Below, in pieces: positions 35,708 to 43,730 of a stretch of 64,000 bases of DNA; the first letter of the stretch is position 1, and each line of letters begins with the position of its first letter. The stretch covers positions 248,001 to 312,000 of the forward strand of contig NZ_QNQZ01000005.1 of NCBI RefSeq assembly GCF_003390935.1. Direction: 5' to 3'. Position numbers and translations under genes: made by a program. The notes under the pieces are model-generated. The model made no database searches and was not told where the DNA came from. It worked only from the letters and a program-made list of their open reading frames with translations. Source of the stretch: Lewinella sp. IMCC34191. GTDB taxonomy: Bacteria; Bacteroidota; Bacteroidia; Chitinophagales; Saprospiraceae.

Positions 35708-36604
35708 ATGCACCGCCCTACCCTGTACCTGTTCCTGGTATGCCTTCCTGCTATTCTCTCGACCCAGGATTACGGCTGGTGGAACGACACCCACGACTGG
35801 GACGGCGTAAGCCCCTGGCGGAGTTACCTGACCCTGGCGTCCGCCTATATGGGACCGAACGCGCTGCCCGTACCCGAAATACGCAACGGCCGCATTACCC
35901 AGGGCACGGAATTGCGAGTGGCGGGCGACGCCCACTTCGGTGACGGGGATGATACCCAGAACCTCTATTTGCAGGGGCACGTCCCCCTGTTCTCCGACCG
36001 GGTGGGCCTGCACCTCCAGTACGTACCCCTGGAACATTACCGGATGAGTGCCGCCACCCGTGATGAGCGGGCGGCCCGAGACTACGACGGCGAAGGCCTC
36101 GCCGGTGGCGATGTATACGTCGGCACGCACATCCAGCTTGTTCAGGACCACGCCCACTGGCCGGACCTGCTGCTCTCCATCAACCTGAAGACCGCTTCCG
36201 GCAACCGGCTCTCGGCGGCCCGCTATACCGATACACCGGGTTACTACTTCGATCTGTCCGCCGGCAAGACCTTCGAAAGGGAAGGTTCGCTGGCATCTCT
36301 GCGTCCCCATGCCCTGCTGGGATTCTACGTCTGGCAGACCTTTATGGACAACTACTACCAGAACGACGCGGTACTTTACGGATTGGGTTGTGACTTCCGC
36401 TTCCGAAAACTGACCCTGACCCCCGCGCTCGGCGGCTACTACGGCTATCTGGACATCGGCGATCGGCCGCTGGTCGGCCGCCTCGACTTGCGCACCCAAC
36501 GGGACCGGGGCATGGAATACTTCGCGCGCTTGCAGCACGGATTCGCGGATTACCCTTACTCCACGGTTCGGCTGGGCGTCACTTTCCACTATGCCCGGCA
36601 GTAA
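35708..36604 (+). CDS. Predicted outer-membrane beta-barrel protein
   Basis: A 298-residue protein with a signal peptide (YLFLVCLPAILSTQ). The rest alternates polar and hydrophobic residues with many aromatic and Gly residues, for example LYLQGHVPLFSDRVGLHLQY, YYFDLSAGKTF and LGCDFRFRKLTLTPALGGYY, and ends VRLGVTFHYARQ, as expected of an outer-membrane barrel of roughly 12 strands. Function unknown. A TATTTTCG box ends five bases before the ATG. The next gene starts 14 bases before this stop, so they are coupled. Confidence 0.75.
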   Translation: MHRPTLYLFLVCLPAILSTQDYGWWNDTHDWDGVSPWRSYLTLASAYMGPNALPVPEIRNGRITQGTELRVAGDAHFGDGDDTQNLYLQGHVPLFSDRVGLHLQYVPLEHYRMSAATRDERAARDYDGEGLAGGDVYVGTHIQLVQDHAHWPDLLLSINLKTASGNRLSAARYTDTPGYYFDLSAGKTFEREGSLASLRPHALLGFYVWQTFMDNYYQNDAVLYGLGCDFRFRKLTLTPALGGYYGYLDIGDRPLVGRLDLRTQRDRGMEYFARLQHGFADYPYSTVRLGVTFHYARQ

Positions 36605-37946
36605 GCGACTCTCCTATTTAGTGAGCGGCTTAGCTACCGGAGTGGCCATCCTTTCCGCGATCTACCTGCCGGTAGAAGCCTGGGATGAAGCCCGCCGGGG
36701 CGTCAACGCCTTCGAGATGCTCCAGCGGGGAGACTACCTTAACTATTATTACCTGGGGGAGTCGGACACCTTCAATACCAAACCACCCCTATTTCTGTGG
36801 TTTGCCGCGGCAAGCTTCCAGCTGTTCGGCGTCCATACTTTCACGCTGCGATTGCCATCGCTCCTTGCATTAGCGGGTCTATTGCTTTACTACCGGCACT
36901 GGCTGGCGGAGCGCTTTGGGGCGCATATCGCCCTGCTCACCATCGGCGCTACCGTTTCCGTCAACGGGTTGATTGGCTACCACGTGGCCATCAACGGCGA
37001 TACGGACATGCTCTTCGTCTGTTTACTTACGGTGGCTTGTCTGGCGTACTATTCGTTTTTAGTAGAGACGCAATCATCCAGCCTGCTGATTGCCGTCGTG
37101 GCCGCGGGACTTGCTTTCCTGACCAAGGGCGTGGCGGTGGTACTGGTCGTACCCGGCCTGCTTGCATTTACGCTCTCCCGGAGAGAATATAGGCGGACCA
37201 TGGTTTCCCGGCGGGCGGCGGGTAGGTGGCTGATGGCCCTGGCCATGCTGGCCGGATTGTGTCTCTTCCTTTCATTCATGGGGCGGGAAAGCTATCCGGA
37301 AGGAGGCCCCGACAGTCTTCTGACAGCCATGTTTCTCCGCGATGGGCTACAACGGCTTACGGATACGGCCTTCGAGCCGGTAAGTCAGCCCTGGTTCGTT
37401 TTTCAGGCCCTCGACATTCGCTTCGGGCCCGTAATCTATGTCCTTTATGCCTCCATCCCCGTGCTGTTGTGGCGATTCGGCGGTGGCGGCCTGGCGCGCC
37501 GCTTAGGGCGCGATCCTTTCACCGTGTACTCGCTGTGCCTGGCCGCTTCCGTTCTGCTCCTGCTGCAGTTGAGTAGCAACAAACACAACTGGTACGTAGC
37601 CCCGGCGATCCCCTTCCTTGCCTACCTCTTTGCCACCTGCGTACGGGGCGCGACCGGGTCAGTGAACGCATACCGATGGCTGATCGTTGCCCTTGTATCG
37701 GTGGCGATTGTACAGCGTGGCCTGACCATATCATCCGCGAGTTCGGAACCCCTACCGGCTTCCGTCACGGAGCGTTTACGGGGGGCGGACGATCTCTACA
37801 TCGACGCGCAGATGCCGCAGGATGATGTGTTTCGGTTGGTAGAACAGATTCCGGTGGCCTGCCGGGTCGGCGTACTGACCGCAGGCTTACCCGAAACTTC
37901 GGAAGACTGTTTCTTACTCGATGCCTGGCGGGGATGCATTAAGTAA
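36591..37946 (+). CDS. GT39-like membrane glycosyltransferase
   Basis: A 451-residue polytopic protein of the dolichyl-phosphate-mannose-protein mannosyltransferase/ArnT superfamily. Supporting segments are YLPVEAWDEARRGVNAFEML (the first-loop DE motif), SDTFNTKPPLFLWFAAASFQ (conserved KPP), FTLRLPSLLAL, and about ten transmembrane helices. The C-terminus (about 380-451) is soluble. These enzymes transfer a sugar or aminosugar from a polyprenyl-phosphate donor in the periplasm to protein or lipid A. The acceptor is unknown. It overlaps the barrel gene by 14 bp. Confidence 0.88.
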   Translation: MPGSKRLSYLVSGLATGVAILSAIYLPVEAWDEARRGVNAFEMLQRGDYLNYYYLGESDTFNTKPPLFLWFAAASFQLFGVHTFTLRLPSLLALAGLLLYYRHWLAERFGAHIALLTIGATVSVNGLIGYHVAINGDTDMLFVCLLTVACLAYYSFLVETQSSSLLIAVVAAGLAFLTKGVAVVLVVPGLLAFTLSRREYRRTMVSRRAAGRWLMALAMLAGLCLFLSFMGRESYPEGGPDSLLTAMFLRDGLQRLTDTAFEPVSQPWFVFQALDIRFGPVIYVLYASIPVLLWRFGGGGLARRLGRDPFTVYSLCLAASVLLLLQLSSNKHNWYVAPAIPFLAYLFATCVRGATGSVNAYRWLIVALVSVAIVQRGLTISSASSEPLPASVTERLRGADDLYIDAQMPQDDVFRLVEQIPVACRVGVLTAGLPETSEDCFLLDAWRGCIK

Positions 37947-38033
37947 ACGGCAAGGCATTTGCTGCAGGTCGTTCGGGTAGCGCACGCTGGTATACCATGG
38001 CGTGCAACAACCAAGTCGGCTTACTGGAAAGGG

Positions 38034-38052
38034 GCGGCGGAGCGCAGGTAAA
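38034..38052. repeat. Dispersed GCGGCGGAGCGCAGGT element, copy 4
   Basis: Plus orientation, followed by AAA. It is inverted relative to the copy at 38171-38198. Confidence 0.7.
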
Positions 38053-38170
38053 GTGGGCGCTACGGCCGGATCGATTGCGAGCCGGTCTGCTTTTCGGGAA
38101 CGGTCGTGTGGATCGGGTGCTGATGTATGTTTCGGACCTGATTATGAAAAAATCCGGTTCCCGAGGGGCA

Positions 38171-38198
38171 TTCTACCTGCGCTCCGCCGCAAAACTTA
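38171..38198. repeat. Dispersed GCGGCGGAGCGCAGGT element, copy 5
   Basis: Reverse orientation (TTCTACCTGCGCTCCGCCGC then AAAACTTA). It gives the longest consensus together with the copy at 7352. Confidence 0.7.
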
Positions 38199-38260
38199 AA
38201 GGGTGGCCAGCGATCGGATATTTACCACCTTCAATGTAACGTGACCGTCAGCCGCTAGAC

Positions 38261-38290
38261 TTGCCCGGGAGCTGTGGTTTCTTATCTTTC
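38261..38290 (+). promoter_or_regulatory. Probable promoter of the GMC oxidoreductase operon
   Basis: TTG at 38261-38263, a 19-base spacer, then TATCTTTC at 38283-38290, close to the Bacteroidota TTTG / TAnnTTTG pattern and 25 bases before the ATG at 38316. Confidence 0.5.
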
Positions 38291-38315
38291 CCCGGCAAAG
38301 TCGATCAAGTAGTTT

Positions 38316-40022
38316 ATGGCCAATTATAACATTGACGCCGATAAGGCGCTCACCTACGATGCGATCGTCGTCGGCTCCGGGATTTCCGGGGGCTGGGCGG
38401 CTAAGGAGCTCACCGAAAAAGGACTGAAGACGCTGGTCCTCGAACGGGGCCGCATCGTGGAGCACGTCAAGGATTACCCCACCATGAGCCTCGACCCCTG
38501 GGACATGGACCTGCGGGGTGGCCTAACGCCCGAGGAGCAGGATAAGCACTACAAAAGCATCCGCTCGGGATTCGTGGGGAAAGACACCGAGCACTTTCAC
38601 GCCAACGACCGGGAAAACCCCTACACCGAAGAGAAGCCCTTCCTCTGGATCCGGGCCCACCAGATGGGCGGCCGCTCGCTGCTGTGGGGCAAGCAAACTT
38701 ACCGCTGGAGCGATATCGACTTTGGGGCCAACGCAAAAGACGGTCACGGGGTGGACTGGCCGATCCGCTACCGCGACATCGAACCGTGGTACACCTACGT
38801 GGAGAAGTTTGCCGGCATCAGCGGGGCCAAGCTGGGCCTGAAGCAACTGCCCGATAGTCACTTTCTGCCGCCCATGGAAATGAACGTGGTGGAGAAGGAT
38901 ATCCGCCAGCGCATCGAGAAGGACTTCCCGGGGCGGAATATGATCATCGGGCGCGTAGCCCACCTGACCGAGCCGCTGAACGGCCGCGGCAAGTGCCAGT
39001 ACCGCAACCGGTGTAGCCGCGGCTGTCCGTACGGCGCTTACTTCAGCTCCAACGCCGTCACATTGCCGGCGGCCGCCGCGACCGGCAATCTGACGATCCG
39101 GCCGTTCTCCATCGTGCAGGAGGTGATCTACGACGACGAGAAAGGCAAAGCCACCGGCGTGCGCATCATCGACGCGGAGACCAACGAGGTGATCGACTAT
39201 AAGGCCCGGGTGGTGTTCCTGAATGCCTCTACCCTCTCCTCCACTCAGATCATGATGAACTCGAAGTCGAGCCGCTTCGAGAACGGCCTGGGTAACGACA
39301 GCGGCGAGCTCGGCCACAACCTGATGGACCACACCTACCGGGTAGGTGCCGCGGGTACGGTGGAGGGCTACGAAGACCGCTACTATAAAGGGCGGCGGCC
39401 GAACGGCATCTACATCCCCCGCTACTGGAATATCGACGAGGAGAGTAAGTCCGACAAGTTCGTGCGCGGCTTCGGCTTCCAGGGAGGCGCCGGTCGCGGC
39501 GGCTCCCGCGTGGCGGCCAACCTGCCGGAATACGGGGCGGAGTTCAAGGAGAAGCTCCTGAGTCCGGGGCCGTGGGAATTCTTCATCACGGGATTCTCGG
39601 AGAGCCTGCCCCGGCACGAGAACCACGTTAAGCTCAACCCCGATGTGACCGATAAATGGGGGCAGCCCACCCTCACCATCAGCGCCGAGTGGGGACCGAA
39701 CGAACTGGCCCTCAACAAGCAGGCCAAGGAAGACGCCGTGGAGATGCTCGAACGCGCCGGCCTGAAGGACATCATTCCCTTCGATAACGAGCACGAGATG
39801 GGCTACGGCATACACGAGATGGGTACCGCCCGCATGGGTCGCGACCCGAAGACCTCCGTACTCAACGGAAATAACCAAGTGTGGGGCGCCCCCAATGTCT
39901 ACGTCACCGACGGCGCCTGCATGACCTCTTCTTCCTGCGTGAATCCCTCGCTGACCTATATGGCCCTCAGTGCCCGCGCTGCCGACCACGCCGTTTCCGA
40001 ACTCAACAAACAAAACATCTGA
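38316..40022 (+). CDS. GMC-family FAD-dependent oxidoreductase
   Basis: A 568-residue flavoprotein. The FAD-binding motif is VVGSGISGGWAAKELTEKG near residue 20; HQMGGRSLLWG is the second GMC segment. A Cys cluster CQYRNRCSRGCPYGAY (around 228-243) is typical of the gluconate/fructose dehydrogenase-type large subunit. The C-terminal catalytic region has HEMGTARMG and NPSLTYMALSARAADHAV. No export signal is seen, but such subunits are often carried by a Tat-exported partner, which is encoded next with a one-base overlap (TGATG). It oxidises a sugar or polyol; the substrate is not predictable. Confidence 0.92.
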   Translation: MANYNIDADKALTYDAIVVGSGISGGWAAKELTEKGLKTLVLERGRIVEHVKDYPTMSLDPWDMDLRGGLTPEEQDKHYKSIRSGFVGKDTEHFHANDRENPYTEEKPFLWIRAHQMGGRSLLWGKQTYRWSDIDFGANAKDGHGVDWPIRYRDIEPWYTYVEKFAGISGAKLGLKQLPDSHFLPPMEMNVVEKDIRQRIEKDFPGRNMIIGRVAHLTEPLNGRGKCQYRNRCSRGCPYGAYFSSNAVTLPAAAATGNLTIRPFSIVQEVIYDDEKGKATGVRIIDAETNEVIDYKARVVFLNASTLSSTQIMMNSKSSRFENGLGNDSGELGHNLMDHTYRVGAAGTVEGYEDRYYKGRRPNGIYIPRYWNIDEESKSDKFVRGFGFQGGAGRGGSRVAANLPEYGAEFKEKLLSPGPWEFFITGFSESLPRHENHVKLNPDVTDKWGQPTLTISAEWGPNELALNKQAKEDAVEMLERAGLKDIIPFDNEHEMGYGIHEMGTARMGRDPKTSVLNGNNQVWGAPNVYVTDGACMTSSSCVNPSLTYMALSARAADHAVSELNKQNI

Positions 40023-40612
40023 TGCTGAACCGCCGCGACGTACTCCGCAACATAAGCTGGCTGGCCGGGGGCGCCATCATCACGCCCGCCCTCCTCCACA
40101 GCTGCCAAAACGAGCCGGAACTCGGCTGGAAGCCCGCCTTCTTCAGCGACGACGAGGCCCGTTTCGTGACCGCCTACATCGATACCCTGTTGCCGACCAC
40201 CGATACCCCCGGCGGCCTGGACGTGGGCGTCGACCGCTTCATCGATAAGGTCATGGCCGCCACCAACGCCGATACCGACGAGCTCCTCCCCATGCAGACC
40301 GGCATCCGCGACTTCGACGAGGACGCCCGGACCCGCTTCGGCAAAGTCTTCCACGAACTGGAAGCCGACCAACGCGGCCAGCTCTTCAGCGACGCCGAAA
40401 AATCACCCCGCTACCAGCCCGCCGTGTGGGGTACCGCCGTGGGCGAGCAGCCGCCGATCGGCTTTTACCGCTCGTTCAAGTCGATGGTGCTGTGGGGCTA
40501 CCTGAGCTCGGAGAAAATCGGTACCGAGGTACTGGTGTACGATCCCGTGCCGGGGGAGTACGATGGGGATATGCCGCTTAGTGAGACGGGGGGGCGGAGC
40601 TGGAGTTTGTAG
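40022..40612 (+). CDS. Gluconate 2-dehydrogenase subunit 3-like Tat lipoprotein
   Basis: A 196-residue partner of the GMC flavoprotein. The N-terminus MLNRRDVLRN is a twin-arginine signal, followed by a hydrophobic stretch and a lipobox ending LLHSC, so it is likely a Tat-exported lipoprotein. FFSDDEARFVTAYIDTLLPT and VDRFIDKVM match the gluconate 2-dehydrogenase subunit 3 family. It probably escorts or anchors the flavoprotein outside the inner membrane. The ATG overlaps the preceding stop. A 47-bp palindromic element begins at its stop codon. Confidence 0.9.
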   Translation: MLNRRDVLRNISWLAGGAIITPALLHSCQNEPELGWKPAFFSDDEARFVTAYIDTLLPTTDTPGGLDVGVDRFIDKVMAATNADTDELLPMQTGIRDFDEDARTRFGKVFHELEADQRGQLFSDAEKSPRYQPAVWGTAVGEQPPIGFYRSFKSMVLWGYLSSEKIGTEVLVYDPVPGEYDGDMPLSETGGRSWSL

Positions 40613-40658
40613 CCCTCGTCCGCCGAACGTAGCGGAGCGGAGTTCGTCTGCCGAGGGC
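40612..40658. repeat. CGTCYGCCGA palindromic element, copy 1
   Basis: 47 bp with outer stem GCCCTCG/CGAGGGC and two direct internal CGTCYGCCGA words. It nearly equals the copy at 46277-46323 (two differences). It lies at the 3' end of the GMC operon and may act as a terminator. Confidence 0.7.
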
Positions 40659-40783
40659 GGGGGTTATTTAACGAAGGTTTTGGCGGATTTGCTGCACTAG
40701 TTCGCCGATTCTCGCGGATTGGCTCGGATAGTGAAATTACGCGGATTATCGTGCGACTGGCTAGGGCCCCCATTATCTAAACC

Positions 40784-41923
40784 CTATTTCAGATACGCCT
40801 CAATAGTAGGCGTAATCCGCTCGATGAAGTTCTCCTCGTACCCGTCCGTCACGTGCAGTATGCGCCCTTGATCATCTAATAGATAGACTTTGGGGAAGGC
40901 GTTAATGGCGTAAGCCTCACGCGTGTCGCGCCCCGCGAAGCTCGGAAAAGTGATGGCCTTCATCTCCTGGTACTTGGCAATAGTTTCCGGTGAATCGAAG
41001 AGATTGAGTCCGAAAACGGCAAGCCCCGGTCGCTCCTGCCGGTGAAGTTGCTCGATGAGCGGCGACAACTTCTGGCAAGGGGCACAACTGAAATACCACA
41101 TATCCACGAGGTACAGATCGTAGGATGGCAGTGGCAGCTCCAGCGCCTGCACGATCTCAGAAAATCCGGGAAGGCGGTCTCCTACCGCCAGATCCGGACG
41201 CGCCTCAGGGGGTTTTGCTTTGGTCCACCGAGTTGTATCCGGTAGCGCATCTATTTGTTTTAGGTCTTGGAAAGCATGATTAATCTGCGGATTGGCATAG
41301 TGAATTTCCCGGCTGTACTGGTTAATGCCATCCGTATAGGTAGAATGGGTATTTTGGAACAGTCCGGTATGCAAATCGAAGAGATAAACGGAACGGTTCT
41401 TCTGGATATACTCCGTATCCGCGTAAGCAATTTCGACGCGTATGGATTCCCCGGTGGTATCGATCGCGTACTCGGTGATCGTACCGTAAAGGATGGAAGC
41501 CTGCAGTGCACCGGGAGCAAATGGTAACCTATTCACCAAGTAAATCAGCAGCGACCCGGAAAGCTCTTCCAACCCCTCTCCGGTCACGGGACGCTGGGAA
41601 TAGGTGGTGTCGGTGAAATTGTAGAAAGTAAGTTCATTTCCCGCCAGGGAGATACCAGATTGCCAGTGCAGGGCGTAAGCCTTAAATTCCAGGCCCGGTA
41701 CATTGTCAGCGTTGCGTTGCGCCGCGCAGGCCATACGGACGGTGTCTGCTGCTCCATTCTCGGAGGTTATATTCAGAAAACCGTAGCTAACCCTGTCGAT
41801 TTGCTGCGACTTGTCACTTAATTGAGCGAAAAGCTGCACCAGTTCGGGCGTGTCAACGGTCTGCGCCGCTAAGTCCTTGAACGGGAATAGGGCAAGCGCT
41901 ATAATTAGGATACGCAGGTGCAT
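40784..41923 (-). CDS. TlpA-like thioredoxin-fold protein
   Basis: A 379-residue exported protein with a signal peptide (ILIIALALFPFKDLAAQ). Residues about 20-230 are a beta-rich domain of unknown function. From about 240 comes a thioredoxin fold: LVDMWYFSCAPCQKL with the redox CAPC pair, LAVFGLNLFDSPE, and the cis-Pro in AINAFPKVYLLDDQGRI. It matches periplasmic TlpA/ResA-type thiol-disulfide reductases. Typical partners are cytochrome maturation or cell-envelope thiols; nothing nearby identifies the target. Confidence 0.88.
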   Translation of the reverse strand: MHLRILIIALALFPFKDLAAQTVDTPELVQLFAQLSDKSQQIDRVSYGFLNITSENGAADTVRMACAAQRNADNVPGLEFKAYALHWQSGISLAGNELTFYNFTDTTYSQRPVTGEGLEELSGSLLIYLVNRLPFAPGALQASILYGTITEYAIDTTGESIRVEIAYADTEYIQKNRSVYLFDLHTGLFQNTHSTYTDGINQYSREIHYANPQINHAFQDLKQIDALPDTTRWTKAKPPEARPDLAVGDRLPGFSEIVQALELPLPSYDLYLVDMWYFSCAPCQKLSPLIEQLHRQERPGLAVFGLNLFDSPETIAKYQEMKAITFPSFAGRDTREAYAINAFPKVYLLDDQGRILHVTDGYEENFIERITPTIEAYLK

Positions 41924-42015
41924 TTTTAGTTAGGTGTTATTGGAAGGGACGGTCGGATACCGAAAGGTAATCATTGGGAATCGGCCTGTACCTATCAGCA
42001 TCCGGGTTCACAGTG

Positions 42016-42131
42016 CGACCCGGACACTCAGAGGTGCAAGCACACTCTGAGGTCCTGATGCTTCTTCTCACCACGGCCACAGGACCTTATTGGGTATCTG
42101 AGCGGTAGCGATGGGGACCTGCGAGGGTCCG
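42016..42131. repeat. Diverged unit A of the RAYT-associated repeat
   Basis: It carries the same layout as the tandem array at 42794-43675 (CCGGACACTCAGAGGTGC, then GCACACTCTGAGGTCCTG, CAGGACCT and GGGACCTGCGAGGGTCCG) but is diverged in its middle. It ends one base before the stop codon of the transposase gene, on the opposite side of that gene from the array. Confidence 0.85.
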
Positions 42132-42132
42132 A

Positions 42133-42735
42133 TCACATTCCTTCCCATTCAAAATTCGCAACCAGTCCCTTCTTTCTGCGGATGCTTTCCCAGTCTTTTA
42201 TAAAAGCTCCTTTCCCACCGAAGTCGGCATAAACCTTTTCAACCTTGACGTAGGGCTCGACGGCTGGATAAAGCAATTCCTGTAGGGAAGTGAAGGGGTA
42301 GTCTTCCGGATCATTTACTAATCCATGATGGTAGCCATTACCGTTGATGTAATGAACAAGACTGCGCCGGTAAGCAGCGTCAGTGACTTCGACGCGATTA
42401 AATGGGCTTTGAAAAACAGCACCCTCGCCTATTGTCTTGTATTTGTACCGAAAGGTTTTTGCGTAGGCATTGCAGAGATGACCAATGGTGTTACCGATTG
42501 CCAGCGGTTTTTCCTTGTAGAATGGTTTTAGGATATCCAGGCTATCTACTTCGATATATAGATGAAAATGGTTTGGTAACACAGCATATGTCAGTGGATG
42601 AACTGGACCAGCTAAATGGTCTTTCATCAAATTCAAAAACCGGACACAATCGTCATCATCTCGGAATATATCCTGGCGGAATACCCCTCGGTTATAAATA
42701 TGATAGCGCTTGCCAGCCTCTATTTTAGTCCGCAT
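42133..42735 (-). CDS. REP-associated tyrosine transposase (RAYT, Y1_Tnp family)
   Basis: A 200-residue single-domain HUH transposase-like protein. The HUH pair is His56-Phe-His58 in YAVLPNHFHLYIE. The likely catalytic Tyr is Tyr91 in the helix NAYAKTFRYKY. GAVFQSPFNRVEV and LVHYINGNGYHHGLVNDPED match conserved RAYT/IS200-type positions. RAYTs cleave single-stranded DNA at GTAG-flanked palindromes and are linked to REP spread. Its active residues look intact. It is flanked by one repeat unit (42016-42131) and seven tandem units (42794-43675). There are no IS200/IS605 TnpB genes or obvious terminal repeats, supporting RAYT rather than a mobile IS. Confidence 0.88.
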   Translation of the reverse strand: MRTKIEAGKRYHIYNRGVFRQDIFRDDDDCVRFLNLMKDHLAGPVHPLTYAVLPNHFHLYIEVDSLDILKPFYKEKPLAIGNTIGHLCNAYAKTFRYKYKTIGEGAVFQSPFNRVEVTDAAYRRSLVHYINGNGYHHGLVNDPEDYPFTSLQELLYPAVEPYVKVEKVYADFGGKGAFIKDWESIRRKKGLVANFEWEGM

Positions 42736-42793
42736 AGGTCGATCCGAATCTGAAGGTGAATGACTATAGGATCAGGCTATAATAGTTTTTTAG

Positions 42794-43675
42794 CCGGACA
42801 CTCAGAGGTGCAAGCACACTCGAAGGTCCTGATGCTTCCCCCACCACCGACGGCCACAGGGCCTCGGAGGGTCACCGAGCGATAGCGAAAGGGACCTGCG
42901 AGGGTCCGGAACCGATACCGACCCCAGACACTCAGAGGTGCAAGCACGCTCTGAGGTCCTGATGCTTCCCCCCACCGACGGCCACAGGACCTCGGAGGGT
43001 CACCGAGCGATAGCGAAAGGGACTTCTGAGTGTCCGGAACCGGTAGCGACCCGGACACTCATAGGTGCAAGCACACTTTGAGGTCCTGATACTTCCCCCC
43101 ACCGACGGCCACAGGACCTCGGAGGGTCTCTGAGCAGTAGCGAAAGGGACCTGCGAGGGTCCGGAACCGGTAGCGATCCGGACACTCAGAGGTGCAAGCA
43201 CACTCTGAGGTCCTGATGCTTCCCCCCCACCGACGACTACAGGACCTCGGAGGGTCTCTGAGCGGTAGCGAAAGGGACCTGCGAGGGTCCGGAACCGGTA
43301 GCGACCCGGACACTCAGAGGTGCAAGCACACTCTGAGGTCCTGATGCTTTCCTTCCACCGACGACCACAGGACCTCGGAGGGTCACCGAGCGGTAGCGAA
43401 AGGGACCTGCGAGGGTCCGGAACCGATACCGACCCGGACACTCAGAGGTGCAAGCACACTCTGAGGCCCTGATACTTCCCACCATCGACGGCCACAGGAC
43501 CTCGGAGGGTCACCGAGCGGTAGCAAAAGGGACCTGCTAGGGTCCGGAACCGATACCGACCCGGACACTCAGAGGTGCAAGCACACTTTGAGGTCCTGAT
43601 GCTTCCCCCCCACCGAAGGCCACAGGACCTCGGAGGGTCACCGAGCGATAGCGAAAGGGACCTGCGAGGGTCCGG
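42794..43675. repeat. Seven-unit tandem array of a 127-130 bp hairpin-rich repeat
   Basis: Units align by CACTCAGAGGTG at 42799, 42929, 43056, 43183, 43311, 43439 and 43566 (periods 130, 127, 127, 128, 128, 127). Each unit contains several inverted repeats: CTCAGAGGTGC/GCACaCTCTGAG; GAGGTCCTG/CAGGACCTC; CTCGG/CCGAG; GGACC/GGTCC. A junction stem GAGGGTCCGG/CCGGACaCTC between neighbouring units has a loop usually containing GGTAGCG or GATACCG. Unit length is not a multiple of three, so conserved coding is unlikely. The array occupies nearly the whole gap between the transposase and M14 peptidase genes. Confidence 0.93.
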
Positions 43676-43730
43676 CCCAGAAATCCCACGGACCATTACC
43701 GTACCTTAGGCCGCCCAGAAACCAAGTGAA

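Larger units (their letters stand above)
37947..38315. other. Intergenic region with an inverted pair of dispersed elements
   Basis: No gene is visible. It holds two copies of the GCGGCGGAGCGCAGGT element in opposite orientation (38034-38052 and 38171-38198), about 120 bp apart, so the transcript could fold into a long stem. The promoter for the GMC operon follows at 38261-38290. Confidence 0.6.

Noticed and set aside
38523-40013. A 496-codon open frame antisense to the GMC oxidoreductase
   Set aside because: Shadow frame with low-complexity Val/Gly/His composition; the sense protein is unambiguous.
42133-42735. Complete IS200/IS605 insertion sequence
   Set aside because: No TnpB, no clear left and right end hairpins with target tetranucleotides around the gene, and the protein pattern is RAYT-like; the repeats form an array instead.
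42794-43675. CRISPR array
   Set aside because: The units are head-to-tail copies about 128 bp long with no unique spacers, and no cas genes are present.
42777-43696. Several overlapping minus-strand open frames of 60-169 codons encoding repeated SGSLPVPDPRRSLSL-like peptides
   Set aside because: They are reading-through of the 127-130 bp repeats. The unit length shifts frame between copies, starts are arbitrary and the same peptide appears in all frames, so they are not genes.
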